Below, in pieces: positions 1 through 6,354 of a stretch of DNA of 7,522 bases. The DNA comes from an uncultured Nitrosomonadales bacterium. GTDB lineage: Bacteria > Pseudomonadota > Gammaproteobacteria > Burkholderiales > Gallionellaceae. The notes under the pieces are model-generated. The model saw nothing but the letters and a program-made list of their open reading frames with translations. It searched no databases and was not told where the DNA came from. The stretch spans positions 1-7,522 of the forward strand of contig CAIZNF010000267.1 of assembly GCA_903934275.1 (NCBI GenBank), in the 5' to 3' direction. Position 1 is the first letter of the stretch; every line of letters starts with the position of its first letter. The translations under genes and the position numbers were made by a program.

Positions 1-636
1 GCGGTGTTGGAAAAGCTTTACAGTGACTATGTCTATTACACGGAGTATGACCGTGAGATGATTCGCGACACGGTCAGGAAAAATAATCGCAAAAATATTG
101 AGTATTTGAGGCGTTATGGTTTAAACGAAAAACAGCGGCTTCTGGATTTTGGCTGCGGCGATAATTTGTTCGTCACGGAGAGTGGATCAGACAAGTGGTT
201 TGGTTACGACTATCCGCATAATGAACTCGAAGCACCATTAAATTCAAAATTTGAATTTGTAACCTTGTGGGGCGTTCTGGAACATTTGCCCAACCCCATG
301 AAAATTGTTCAGGACCTGTCTCAACTTATGGAAAAAGGCGGGAAGCTGGTAATGACCACGGTGGGGATTGAAACGGGTATTCCATACAGGTACAGATATC
401 CTGTACATTTGACGTGGTGGAGCAGGCAGTCTGTCGGGTATTTATTGGAAAAAAATGGTTTCCAGGTACTGGAAATTTCTGATTATTTTATGATTCAAAA
501 TCCGCAATTCTACCTTGACAGGGTGCTTGATCGCGGTAGAGTGCCAATAGAAATCAAGGAGAAGATAAGCATCAACATCCATGAGGATGTGCTTGTTCCT
601 ACCAATGAAATATTGATTGTCGGCGAAAAAATGTGA
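1..636 (+). CDS. Class I SAM-dependent methyltransferase, probably 5'-truncated by the window edge
   Basis: Probably transfers a methyl group from S-adenosylmethionine to a sugar or glycan precursor in the cytoplasm; the substrate is unknown. Counting from the GTG at 4 as residue 1, the SAM-binding motif I is LLDFGCGDN (46-54), an acidic motif II lies in GYDYP (D69), and LEHLPNP (92-98) is the post-motif typical of Methyltransf_11/23-type folds. A C-terminal stretch HLTWWS...LLEKNGF also fits that group. The frame is open to base 1 and I see no ribosome-binding site before the GTG at 4 or the TTG at 7. The N-terminal LYSDYVYYTEYD resembles the end of the zinc-binding domain (Methyltransf_13 type) that precedes this fold in many sugar methyltransferases, so I infer that the real start lies outside the window. 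The gene is visibly more AT-rich than those downstream. The fold is clear; the role is inferred. Confidence 0.82.
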   Translation, partial: AVLEKLYSDYVYYTEYDREMIRDTVRKNNRKNIEYLRRYGLNEKQRLLDFGCGDNLFVTESGSDKWFGYDYPHNELEAPLNSKFEFVTLWGVLEHLPNPMKIVQDLSQLMEKGGKLVMTTVGIETGIPYRYRYPVHLTWWSRQSVGYLLEKNGFQVLEISDYFMIQNPQFYLDRVLDRGRVPIEIKEKISINIHEDVLVPTNEILIVGEKM

Positions 637-660
637 CAGATGGGGAGCGTATGTTGCTTC

Positions 661-713
661 GGTCAATTAGGCACTTTGGTCAATTTTAACCAAGCCGTAA
701 TATTTAAATATTA
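661..713 (+). promoter_or_regulatory. Candidate promoter/operator region of the five-gene operon
   Basis: The 91-bp gap before the operon contains an 8-bp direct repeat, GGTCAATT, at 661-668 and 678-685 (17-bp period), followed by a perfect 16-bp palindrome TAATATTTAAATATTA at 698-713. A weak sigma70-like reading is possible: TTGGTC at 676-681 and TAATAT at 698-703, 16 bp apart. The match to consensus is only 3/6 and 4/6. An inverted repeat TTGGT...ACCAA (676-693) also overlaps the second copy. The repeats could be operator half-sites, or chance in an AT-rich spacer. The 91-bp gap makes a separate transcription start for the operon plausible but does not prove it. Confidence 0.35.
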
Positions 714-727
714 AGGCAACTCTTTTT

Positions 728-1900
728 ATGATTTTGCCCCTCCTACAGCTGCCTGATACTTTGAACTATATCGGGGTATTCCTCACCCTCGAATGCAACT
801 TGGGTTGCAGTTACTGCATCAATGACCCACAACAGGCCGGGCGGCGAGAGGCGCTGTTCCCGATCAAGGCCAAATCTCTTCGCAACTGCCTGACACCGAC
901 CGAATGGGCGCAAGCCTTGAACAGGATTCCTTACCATCGAGACTTGCCAATAACTTTGCAAGGCGGCGAACCGATGCTTTACTGGAAGGGCCAGGGGCTA
1001 GGAGCAATCCTGTCCGAAACTCCTCACTACTTCGATCTGCTCACGAATTTTGCTTTGAAACCAGAGGTGTTTGCCAGCAATCTGAATGGGCAGCAACGGA
1101 AGCTCCAGCGAGATGCCCCCTATCCTTCGATACGCGTCAGCTATCATGCCGAAGAGATGAATCGCGTATGGCAAGGAAATGGTTTTGCCGAACTGGTTAA
1201 CCGTTGCGAAATGTTGCGCAACTATGGTTTTTGCGTGTCCCCAGCCAAGTCCGAGAGTGATGTCGGCATCTACATGGTAGCTCATCCTCAAAACCAGATG
1301 ATAGCCGACATGGAGTCTATATTTGTCGGGCGCGTGCCTTTTGAGACTAAGGAGTTTTTGGGAATCCACGAGGGCAAGCTTCACGGACACTATCTCTATC
1401 CATTTTCAACTGATCTGATTGCAAGCAGTATTCACCCCAACACACTAAGCTGCGAGTGCAGAACGACCGAGCTGTTGCTGGATCCTCTTGGTTTTGTCTG
1501 GGGCTGTCATTTCTATCTTTACCAAAGCTGGGCTGAAGGAGGGCCGAGGAGGGAGTTCGCGGAGCTCGAAGCGCAAGGTTTTCGGTATTCGGAATGCGGC
1601 TCAAGAATTTTTGCCAACCAAGGGCTGATGCCTATCGGACATCTGTTGGATCCCGACTTTGCCATGTCTGACCTGGAAATTTTTCGACATTGCCACCATT
1701 ATGGCCGCTGCATCGGCTGCGATACCAAGGTCAAGAATGACCGCTTTCAGAGCTATTACGATCATGGCGTTGCACATACCTCAGTCAAGATTCGCAATAT
1801 CCAGATGCCAGTCAGTCTCTATGACAAGATCGAAGAGATAGAGCGGTCGCGCCAATTTTTCAGCCACTCATTTCCAGGTAAAGACCATGCCACCGACTAA
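728..1900 (+). CDS. Radical SAM protein A with a cysteine-rich C-terminal auxiliary-cluster region
   Basis: A 390-residue cytoplasmic radical SAM enzyme that would cleave SAM reductively to a 5'-deoxyadenosyl radical. The 4Fe-4S motif is CNLGCSYC (C23, C27, C30, CX3CX2C), and GGEP (79-82) is the SAM-contacting motif. Later blocks include SIRVSYH, KEFLG and CRTTELLLDPLGFVWGCHFYLYQ. C-terminal cysteines C242, C244, C260, C322, C328 and C331 form a SPASM/twitch-like set likely to hold one or more auxiliary Fe-S clusters. The tail has KNDRFQ and HTSVKI. No B12-binding domain is present. The start is the ATG at 728; the only purine-rich stretch, AAGG at 713-716, is 11 bases away, so translation initiation looks weak. 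The gene overlaps the next one by 14 bp. The radical SAM assignment is firm; the substrate is unknown, and the setting suggests a sugar or glycan intermediate. Confidence 0.9.
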   Translation: MILPLLQLPDTLNYIGVFLTLECNLGCSYCINDPQQAGRREALFPIKAKSLRNCLTPTEWAQALNRIPYHRDLPITLQGGEPMLYWKGQGLGAILSETPHYFDLLTNFALKPEVFASNLNGQQRKLQRDAPYPSIRVSYHAEEMNRVWQGNGFAELVNRCEMLRNYGFCVSPAKSESDVGIYMVAHPQNQMIADMESIFVGRVPFETKEFLGIHEGKLHGHYLYPFSTDLIASSIHPNTLSCECRTTELLLDPLGFVWGCHFYLYQSWAEGGPRREFAELEAQGFRYSECGSRIFANQGLMPIGHLLDPDFAMSDLEIFRHCHHYGRCIGCDTKVKNDRFQSYYDHGVAHTSVKIRNIQMPVSLYDKIEEIERSRQFFSHSFPGKDHATD

Positions 1901-2879
1901 TTATGCTACGGATGTCAACCGCAAACGCGTCCTCATTATCAAGCCCGGCTACAGCGAAACATTGGATCCTGATGACAGCGGCGTGGTCAGCCTTGGCGAT
2001 ATTTTGCGCACCACCGTAATTCTGCATTTATTTCCATCTGATCATTATCACGTCACTTGGCTGGTGGATATTAAGGGCGTTCCATTGCTGAAAGAAAACC
2101 CTTACATTCATCGGCTACTGACAGTAAACCACTTTACACCGCATCTGTTACTTTCCGAGTGGTTTGACATTGTTGTTAATTTTGAAAAGGAACCTGGGAT
2201 TTGTGCAGTGTCTGATCGCATCCCTGCATGGAGGCGCTATGGTTTTCGGCTTGACCCACAATCGCATTCTGCGGTTGCCTACGACTATTCGGATGAGGCG
2301 CTGAGCTTTACGACCGATTCAACGGCTAAACGCAAGAAAGCGAAATCATGGTCCGATATTCTCTACGAGATGTTGGGGCACAAATACGCGGGGCAATCGT
2401 ATTTGCTTGGCTATCGTCCACAGTCCAAGGTACATTATGACGTAGGTCTGAATCATCTTATAGGCAAGAAGTTTCCGCTCAAGCGCTGGCCTGAAGCACA
2501 GTGGAAGAGCCTGCACGACAAGCTGTCGCCGCAGTATTCGGTTTGCTGGCAACAAGGTGACAATGATATCGATGACTACATCGAGTGGATTGCGAGTTGC
2601 CGTGTCATTGTCACCAACGACTCGCTTGGTCTCCATATTGCCCTTGCGCTAGGTAAGCCCGTGGTGGCTCTTTTTGGCCCCACCATCGCAACCGAGGTTG
2701 CAGGCAACCGCCTGATTAAAATCATGCCGCCACTCGATTGGGATTGCATACCCTGCCTGAAATCCTCCTGCCCGAAAGCCGAGCCCTGCATACAGCATAT
2801 TTCGGTAGAAAGTGTCCAGAATGCCATCTGTGATCTGTTGGATGCACCGGACATTCCAGTCGCACAACCCTTGCCATGA
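1887..2879 (+). CDS. Glycosyltransferase family 9 (heptosyltransferase-like) protein
   Basis: A 330-residue GT9-type, GT-B fold enzyme, expected to add a heptose or other sugar from a nucleotide donor to a lipid-linked or LPS-core acceptor on the cytoplasmic side of the inner membrane. The N-terminal domain begins with RKRVLIIKPGYSE and contains SLGDILRTT, matching the GDxLRTT signature of the family. The C-terminal donor-binding domain has TNDSLGLHIALALGKP (243-258) running into ALFGPT (261-266). The tail holds cysteines C287, C290, C295 and C301 in a spacing common in GT9 proteins. The ATG at 1887 lies inside the end of radical SAM gene A, after AGGTAAAG-like purines near 1877. The stop overlaps the next start by 4 bp (ATGA), which suggests translational coupling. 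The length is normal for the family. Heptose is only the family default; the actual donor is unknown. Confidence 0.9.
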   Translation: MPPTNYATDVNRKRVLIIKPGYSETLDPDDSGVVSLGDILRTTVILHLFPSDHYHVTWLVDIKGVPLLKENPYIHRLLTVNHFTPHLLLSEWFDIVVNFEKEPGICAVSDRIPAWRRYGFRLDPQSHSAVAYDYSDEALSFTTDSTAKRKKAKSWSDILYEMLGHKYAGQSYLLGYRPQSKVHYDVGLNHLIGKKFPLKRWPEAQWKSLHDKLSPQYSVCWQQGDNDIDDYIEWIASCRVIVTNDSLGLHIALALGKPVVALFGPTIATEVAGNRLIKIMPPLDWDCIPCLKSSCPKAEPCIQHISVESVQNAICDLLDAPDIPVAQPLP

Positions 2880-3847
2880 AATCATTCTCTGCCACCAGCC
2901 GCATCGAGTCGCTCTATCGTGCCGTGCTACGCATCCGGCGCGTAGAAGAGGCTATCGCCGAGCGTTATGCCGCGCAGGAAATGCGCTGCCCGGTCCATCT
3001 ATCTATCGGCCAGGAGGCGGTGGCTGCTGGGGTATGTGCGGCATTGACACAGCAAGATGGGGTTTTCAGCAACCATCGGGCTCATGCGCACTACCTCGCC
3101 AAGGGTGGTTCTCTGACGGCGATGCTGGCAGAAATTTATGGCAAGGCTGAGGGTTGCTGCAATGGCGTTGGCGGGTCAATGCACATGATAGACCTGGCTG
3201 CCGGATTCATGGGGGCCGTGCCCATCGTTGGTGCTACTGTACCCTTGGCGGTCGGTGCGGCTTGGGCCGCAAAACTGCGCGGCGAAGATAAGGTAATTGT
3301 TGTATTTTTTGGCGATGGCACCTTCGAGGAAGGAGTGGTGTACGAGTCCATCAATTTTGCCGTCCTGCACCAGTTGCCCGTGTTATTTGTCTGCGAGAAC
3401 AATCTCTATGCATGCTATACGCGATTGTCCACGCGCCAGCCTGAGCGCCCCATCCACGCGGTAGCTGCAGCCTGCGGATGCAAAACCATGACTGTCGACG
3501 GTAACGATGCTTTGGTTGTATTCGATGTCGCCAGTGGCGCTGTTGCTGACTTGCGTGCCGGAAGCCTTCCATTCTTTCTTGAATGTGCGACCTATCGCTG
3601 GAGAGAGCATTGTGGCCCAAATGTTGACGATGACCTAGGCTATCGCCCGCAAGCAGAAGTGGCCGAATGGAAAGCAGCCTGCCCGGTGAACCGGCTCGCA
3701 ACCCTGCTGCATGCCATGCCGGAATGCCAAGATTTTATGGCTGATGTCGAACGCGAAATTAGTGAAGAAATTAATGCCGCATTTGCCGGGGCGCTGGCTG
3801 GCGGCATACCACAGCAAACAGATTTGCCGGGGTACTTGTATGCCTGA
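2876..3847 (+). CDS. ThDP-dependent 2-oxoacid dehydrogenase-type E1 component, alpha subunit
   Basis: Alpha subunit of a two-chain ThDP enzyme of the pyruvate/acetoin/branched-chain 2-oxoacid dehydrogenase family. It decarboxylates a 2-oxoacid and holds the activated aldehyde on ThDP. The 323 residues contain HRAHAHYLAKGG (67-78), a GGSMHM block, and the diphosphate/Mg-binding motif GDGTFEEG starting at G146 and ending at N175-N176 (GDG-x26-NN). The segment YRWREHCGPN carries H245, at the place of the conserved active-site histidine of these alpha chains. The length is standard for the AcoA/PdhA type. Its ATG overlaps the GT9 stop by 4 bp and its end overlaps the beta-subunit start by 8 bp. 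No E2, E3 or lipoyl domain is encoded in the window, so the electron-accepting half of a normal dehydrogenase complex is absent locally. The family is certain; the substrate is not. Confidence 0.93.
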   Translation: MKSFSATSRIESLYRAVLRIRRVEEAIAERYAAQEMRCPVHLSIGQEAVAAGVCAALTQQDGVFSNHRAHAHYLAKGGSLTAMLAEIYGKAEGCCNGVGGSMHMIDLAAGFMGAVPIVGATVPLAVGAAWAAKLRGEDKVIVVFFGDGTFEEGVVYESINFAVLHQLPVLFVCENNLYACYTRLSTRQPERPIHAVAAACGCKTMTVDGNDALVVFDVASGAVADLRAGSLPFFLECATYRWREHCGPNVDDDLGYRPQAEVAEWKAACPVNRLATLLHAMPECQDFMADVEREISEEINAAFAGALAGGIPQQTDLPGYLYA

Positions 3848-4913
3848 AGCGATACGTCAAATCACTCAAGCCGAAGCGATTCGCGAAGCGCTGGAGCAAG
3901 CGATGGCAGAAGATGAGCGCGTTATCCTTATCGGCGAGGGTGTTCCCGACCCCAAGGCTATCTTCGGCACCACATCTGGGTTGCAAGCCCGATTTGGTAA
4001 GGCGCGCGTGTTTGATATGCCGCTTGCCGAGAACGGCATGACGGGTATTTGCATCGGTGCCGCCATCTCCGGCATGCGCCCGGTGATGATTCATCAGCGC
4101 ATTGACTTTGCTCTGTTGTGCATGGACCAACTGGTGAACACCGCCGCCAAGTGGCGTTACATGTTCGCCGGTCAAGTCAGTGTGCCTTTGGTGGTTCGGG
4201 TCATCGTTGGGCGGGGTTGGGGGCAGGGGCCGCAGCACGCGCAAAGTTTGCAGGCCTTGTTTGCCCATGTGCCGGGGCTTAAGGTGGTGATGCCATCAAG
4301 CGGGTGCGATGCAAAGGGGATGCTACTGGCCGCAATCCGCGATGACAACCCAGTGATCTTCATTGAACACCGCTGGTTGCATGGTATTGTCGACGATGTG
4401 CCGAGCTTGCCCTATACCGTACCTCTGGATAAGGCCGCGATTCGTCGCACAGGCAAGGATGCCACGGTGGTGGCATTTTCTTTTATGGTGGTAGAAGCCT
4501 TGCTAGCCGCCAAGGTGCTGGCCGACTTGGGAGTCGATCTCGAAGTAATCGATGCGCGGACAGTGCGCCCGCTCGACATGACTACCATTATTGAGTCAGT
4601 CAATCGCACTGGCGTACTAATCGTGGCTGACACCGCATGGAAAACTGGTGGCGTTGCTGGCGAAGTGGTCGCGGGCGTTGCCGAAGCAGCATTCAACTCT
4701 TTGCGCCGCCCGCCGTTGCGGGTGGCGCTACCTGATTTTCCCGCTCCTACCTCGCACCATCTGACCAAAGATTACTATCCTGATTCTCTTCATCTTGCGC
4801 GCGCCATAGTGGCTCACCTCGATATCGACGTGCCAGATGCCGAACTTGTCAGCAGGTTGTTCAGATCCACACCACACGATGTTCCGCAAAGGGAATTCTG
4901 TGGCCCATTTTGA
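3840..4913 (+). CDS. ThDP-dependent 2-oxoacid dehydrogenase-type E1 component, beta subunit (transketolase-like)
   Basis: The beta partner of the preceding gene; the two would form an alpha2beta2 enzyme with ThDP at the subunit interface. Starting at the ATG at 3840, the protein is MPEAIRQITQAEAIREAL..., 357 residues. LAENGMTG holds E64, the conserved glutamate that activates the ThDP aminopyrimidine. GPQHAQSL holds H133 in the usual position, followed by FAHVPGLKVVMPSS and NPVIFIEHRWL. The C-terminal domain has the usual VVAFSFMV and IDARTVRPLD blocks and ends PTSHHLTKDYYPDS. The frame is open to an ATG at 3711, but those 43 extra codons lie inside the alpha gene and do not resemble the family. 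GGGG at 3829-3832 is well placed as a ribosome-binding site for 3840. The 8-bp overlap with the alpha gene suggests coupled, equal synthesis of the two chains. Confidence 0.93.
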   Translation: MPEAIRQITQAEAIREALEQAMAEDERVILIGEGVPDPKAIFGTTSGLQARFGKARVFDMPLAENGMTGICIGAAISGMRPVMIHQRIDFALLCMDQLVNTAAKWRYMFAGQVSVPLVVRVIVGRGWGQGPQHAQSLQALFAHVPGLKVVMPSSGCDAKGMLLAAIRDDNPVIFIEHRWLHGIVDDVPSLPYTVPLDKAAIRRTGKDATVVAFSFMVVEALLAAKVLADLGVDLEVIDARTVRPLDMTTIIESVNRTGVLIVADTAWKTGGVAGEVVAGVAEAAFNSLRRPPLRVALPDFPAPTSHHLTKDYYPDSLHLARAIVAHLDIDVPDAELVSRLFRSTPHDVPQREFCGPF

Positions 4914-4927
4914 GGACGATTTTTATG
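4911..4927 (+). promoter_or_regulatory. Ribosome-binding site overlapping the E1-beta stop, setting the start of radical SAM gene B
   Basis: The E1-beta stop codon TGA (4911-4913) is part of TGAGGA. GAGGA at 4912-4916 lies 8 bases before the ATG at 4925. An in-frame TTG at 4910 would add five residues but would sit before the Shine-Dalgarno sequence and overlap the E1-beta end, so ATG 4925 is the better start. The arrangement suggests re-initiation or coupling from the beta-subunit gene. Confidence 0.7.
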
Positions 4928-6028
4928 TCTGATCGCTACGCCATTGACAGCCACAAGCTCATCTACCACCCACAGCGGGTCGCACAGTTCCTTGACGCGG
5001 GCGATGATTGGGAAAAGATAAAAAATATATATCCGCTCTATGTTGAAATATCACCGGTGGGGGCATGCAATCACCGTTGCACCTTTTGCGCCGTCGATTA
5101 CATCGGCTACAAGCCTGCCCGCTTGTCGCTGGAAGCTATCGAGCGTACATTGGCGGAAATGGGGCAGCAAGGCGTGAAAAGCGTTATGTTTGCCGGGGAA
5201 GGCGAACCCATGCTGCACACGGAAATTGACAGTATGGTGGTGGCAGCAGCAGCAGCAGGCATCGATACGGCCATGACCACAAATGCCTCCGTCCTGTCCG
5301 ATGCATTTGTCGAGCGCGCTTTGCCACTGATGTCATGGATCAAGGCATCGGTCAATGCAGGTACGGCAGAAACTTATGCCCGCATCCACCAAACCAAGGA
5401 GCGTGAATTTGATCATGTCGTGCGTAACCTCAAGCGCATGGTGGAGGTGCGCCGCAATGGCGGTTATCCCTGTGTGCTGGGTGCACAGATATTGCTGCTG
5501 CCCGAAAATGCTGCCGAGGTGGCCACACTCGCCAGAATTTGTCGCGACGAGATCGGTTTGGATTATCTGGTGGTCAAGCCCTACTCGCAGCACGCTTTCA
5601 GCACGACTCGCCTTTATCAGCATCTCGGTTATCAGGACTATGCAGAACTACGATCACAACTGGAAGTTTTGAATACAGAGCGTTTTAGCGTGGTATATCG
5701 CGAAAATACCATGAAGAAACACGATGACGGTAATGCACTTCGCTATAGCCGCTGTCTCGCCACACCTGCTTTCTGGGCATATATTATGTCAACTGGGGCG
5801 GTGTATGGTTGCAGTGCTTATCTGCTTGATCCTCGTTTCGATTACGGCAATATCAATGAATCGTCTTTTCGCGATATTTGGGAAGGCGAGCTTCGGCGTA
5901 AAAATTTCCACTATGTGCGAAAGGAGCTTGATATTCAAGAATGCCGTCTTAACTGCCGCATGGACGAGGTTAACCGTTACCTCGATAGGCTGGTTAAACA
6001 GGATGTACAACATGTTAACTTTATCTAA
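4925..6028 (+). CDS. Radical SAM/SPASM-like protein B
   Basis: A 367-residue cytoplasmic radical SAM enzyme. The cluster-binding motif is CNHRCTFC (C48, C52, C55), preceded by LYVEISPVGA. GEGEP (91-95) takes the place of the more common GGEP, and TTNAS follows at the next strand. The C-terminal part looks like a reduced SPASM/twitch domain: C277, then a hairpin with GAVYGC (C296), the SPASM-type phrase GNINESSFRDIWEGE, and C340/C344 in ECRLNC. That gives four cysteines, enough for one auxiliary 4Fe-4S cluster. Five consecutive GCA codons encode Ala107-111. It is the last gene of the operon, 11 bp after the E1-beta stop, and is followed by a terminator. It is not a close duplicate of radical SAM protein A: the Cys spacing and flanking motifs differ. 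The substrate is unknown; it could be a sugar intermediate or, less likely given no small-peptide gene in view, a peptide. Confidence 0.9.
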   Translation: MSDRYAIDSHKLIYHPQRVAQFLDAGDDWEKIKNIYPLYVEISPVGACNHRCTFCAVDYIGYKPARLSLEAIERTLAEMGQQGVKSVMFAGEGEPMLHTEIDSMVVAAAAAGIDTAMTTNASVLSDAFVERALPLMSWIKASVNAGTAETYARIHQTKEREFDHVVRNLKRMVEVRRNGGYPCVLGAQILLLPENAAEVATLARICRDEIGLDYLVVKPYSQHAFSTTRLYQHLGYQDYAELRSQLEVLNTERFSVVYRENTMKKHDDGNALRYSRCLATPAFWAYIMSTGAVYGCSAYLLDPRFDYGNINESSFRDIWEGELRRKNFHYVRKELDIQECRLNCRMDEVNRYLDRLVKQDVQHVNFI

Positions 6029-6041
6029 AAATCGCCAACTT

Positions 6042-6095
6042 AACAGGCATAGCGAGTGCTGCCTCTGATAATGAAACTCACCATGCCTGTTTTTT
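6042..6095 (+). terminator. Rho-independent terminator of the five-gene operon
   Basis: A perfect 9-bp stem, AACAGGCAT (6042-6050) with ATGCCTGTT (6083-6091), lies 13 bases after the radical SAM gene B stop and runs directly into a T-run (6090-6095). The 32-base loop can fold further through GAGT (6054-6057) with ACTC (6076-6079) across a 3x3 internal loop. In the opposite direction the stem is not followed by a T-run at once, so it seems to serve mainly the rightward operon. Confidence 0.75.
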
Positions 6096-6354
6096 CATCC
6101 CCATCAATCAGGCTATAGCGCGCAAATATTTACGCGAAAACACGGTGTGACAAGTCCGTTGTATCAGCCGCGATCGGTACCCCACAAGTCACGGTAAGGT
6201 CGGGCTACGCCAGACAGCTATATCTGGCGGGTAGAACATGCACAACGTTACGCACTATTGACAGAGAAATGGAATAACAGCCGAATTTTAGAAGTGGGTT
6301 GATCCTCACAAGGGGGGTGTTCAGCATGAGCGAAACACGGCTTTGCACAATTAT
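6096..6354. other. Non-coding spacer between convergent genes
   Basis: No credible gene is visible on either strand. The stretch holds an imperfect 18-bp palindrome, CGCGCAAATATTTACGCG (6119-6136, one mismatched pair), and a hairpin at 6205-6234 described separately. The DUF3108 gene enters from the right and I see no strong T-tailed terminator for it here; a weak GTGTT/AACAC stem near 6317-6338 lacks a T-run. An open stretch at 6198-6299 of about 33 codons has no start and no recognisable product. Confidence 0.6.
6205..6234. repeat. Inverted repeat (hairpin) in the convergent spacer
   Basis: CGCCAGA (6208-6214) pairs perfectly with TCTGGCG (6223-6229) around an 8-base loop. The stem extends by CTA/TAG (6205-6207 with 6232-6234) across a two-base GG bulge. 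There is no T-run on either side, so it is a poor intrinsic terminator. Its function is unknown; it could be an RNA-stabilising 3' structure for the leftward gene or a remnant of a small repeat element. Confidence 0.5.

Noticed and set aside
3711..3839. In-frame 43-codon N-terminal extension of the E1-beta subunit beginning at an ATG at 3711
   Set aside because: It lies wholly inside the E1-alpha gene, does not resemble E1-beta proteins, and the ATG at 3840 has a well-placed GGGG and gives a normal N-terminus.
4910..4924. TTG start at 4910 for radical SAM gene B
   Set aside because: It precedes its own best ribosome-binding site, overlaps the E1-beta end, and an ATG at 4925 is ideally spaced from GAGGA.
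5243..5257. Five GCA codons as a phase-variation microsatellite
   Set aside because: The unit is three bases, so slippage would not shift the frame, and alanine runs in a helix are ordinary.
6198..6299. Open stretch of about 33 codons that might be a gene fragment or transposase relic
   Set aside because: No start codon, no recognised motif and no terminal inverted repeats or target duplication around it.
6317..6338. Possible terminator for the leftward DUF3108 gene (GTGTT/AACAC stem)
   Set aside because: The stem is only about five base pairs and is followed on the minus strand by C-rich sequence rather than a T-run.
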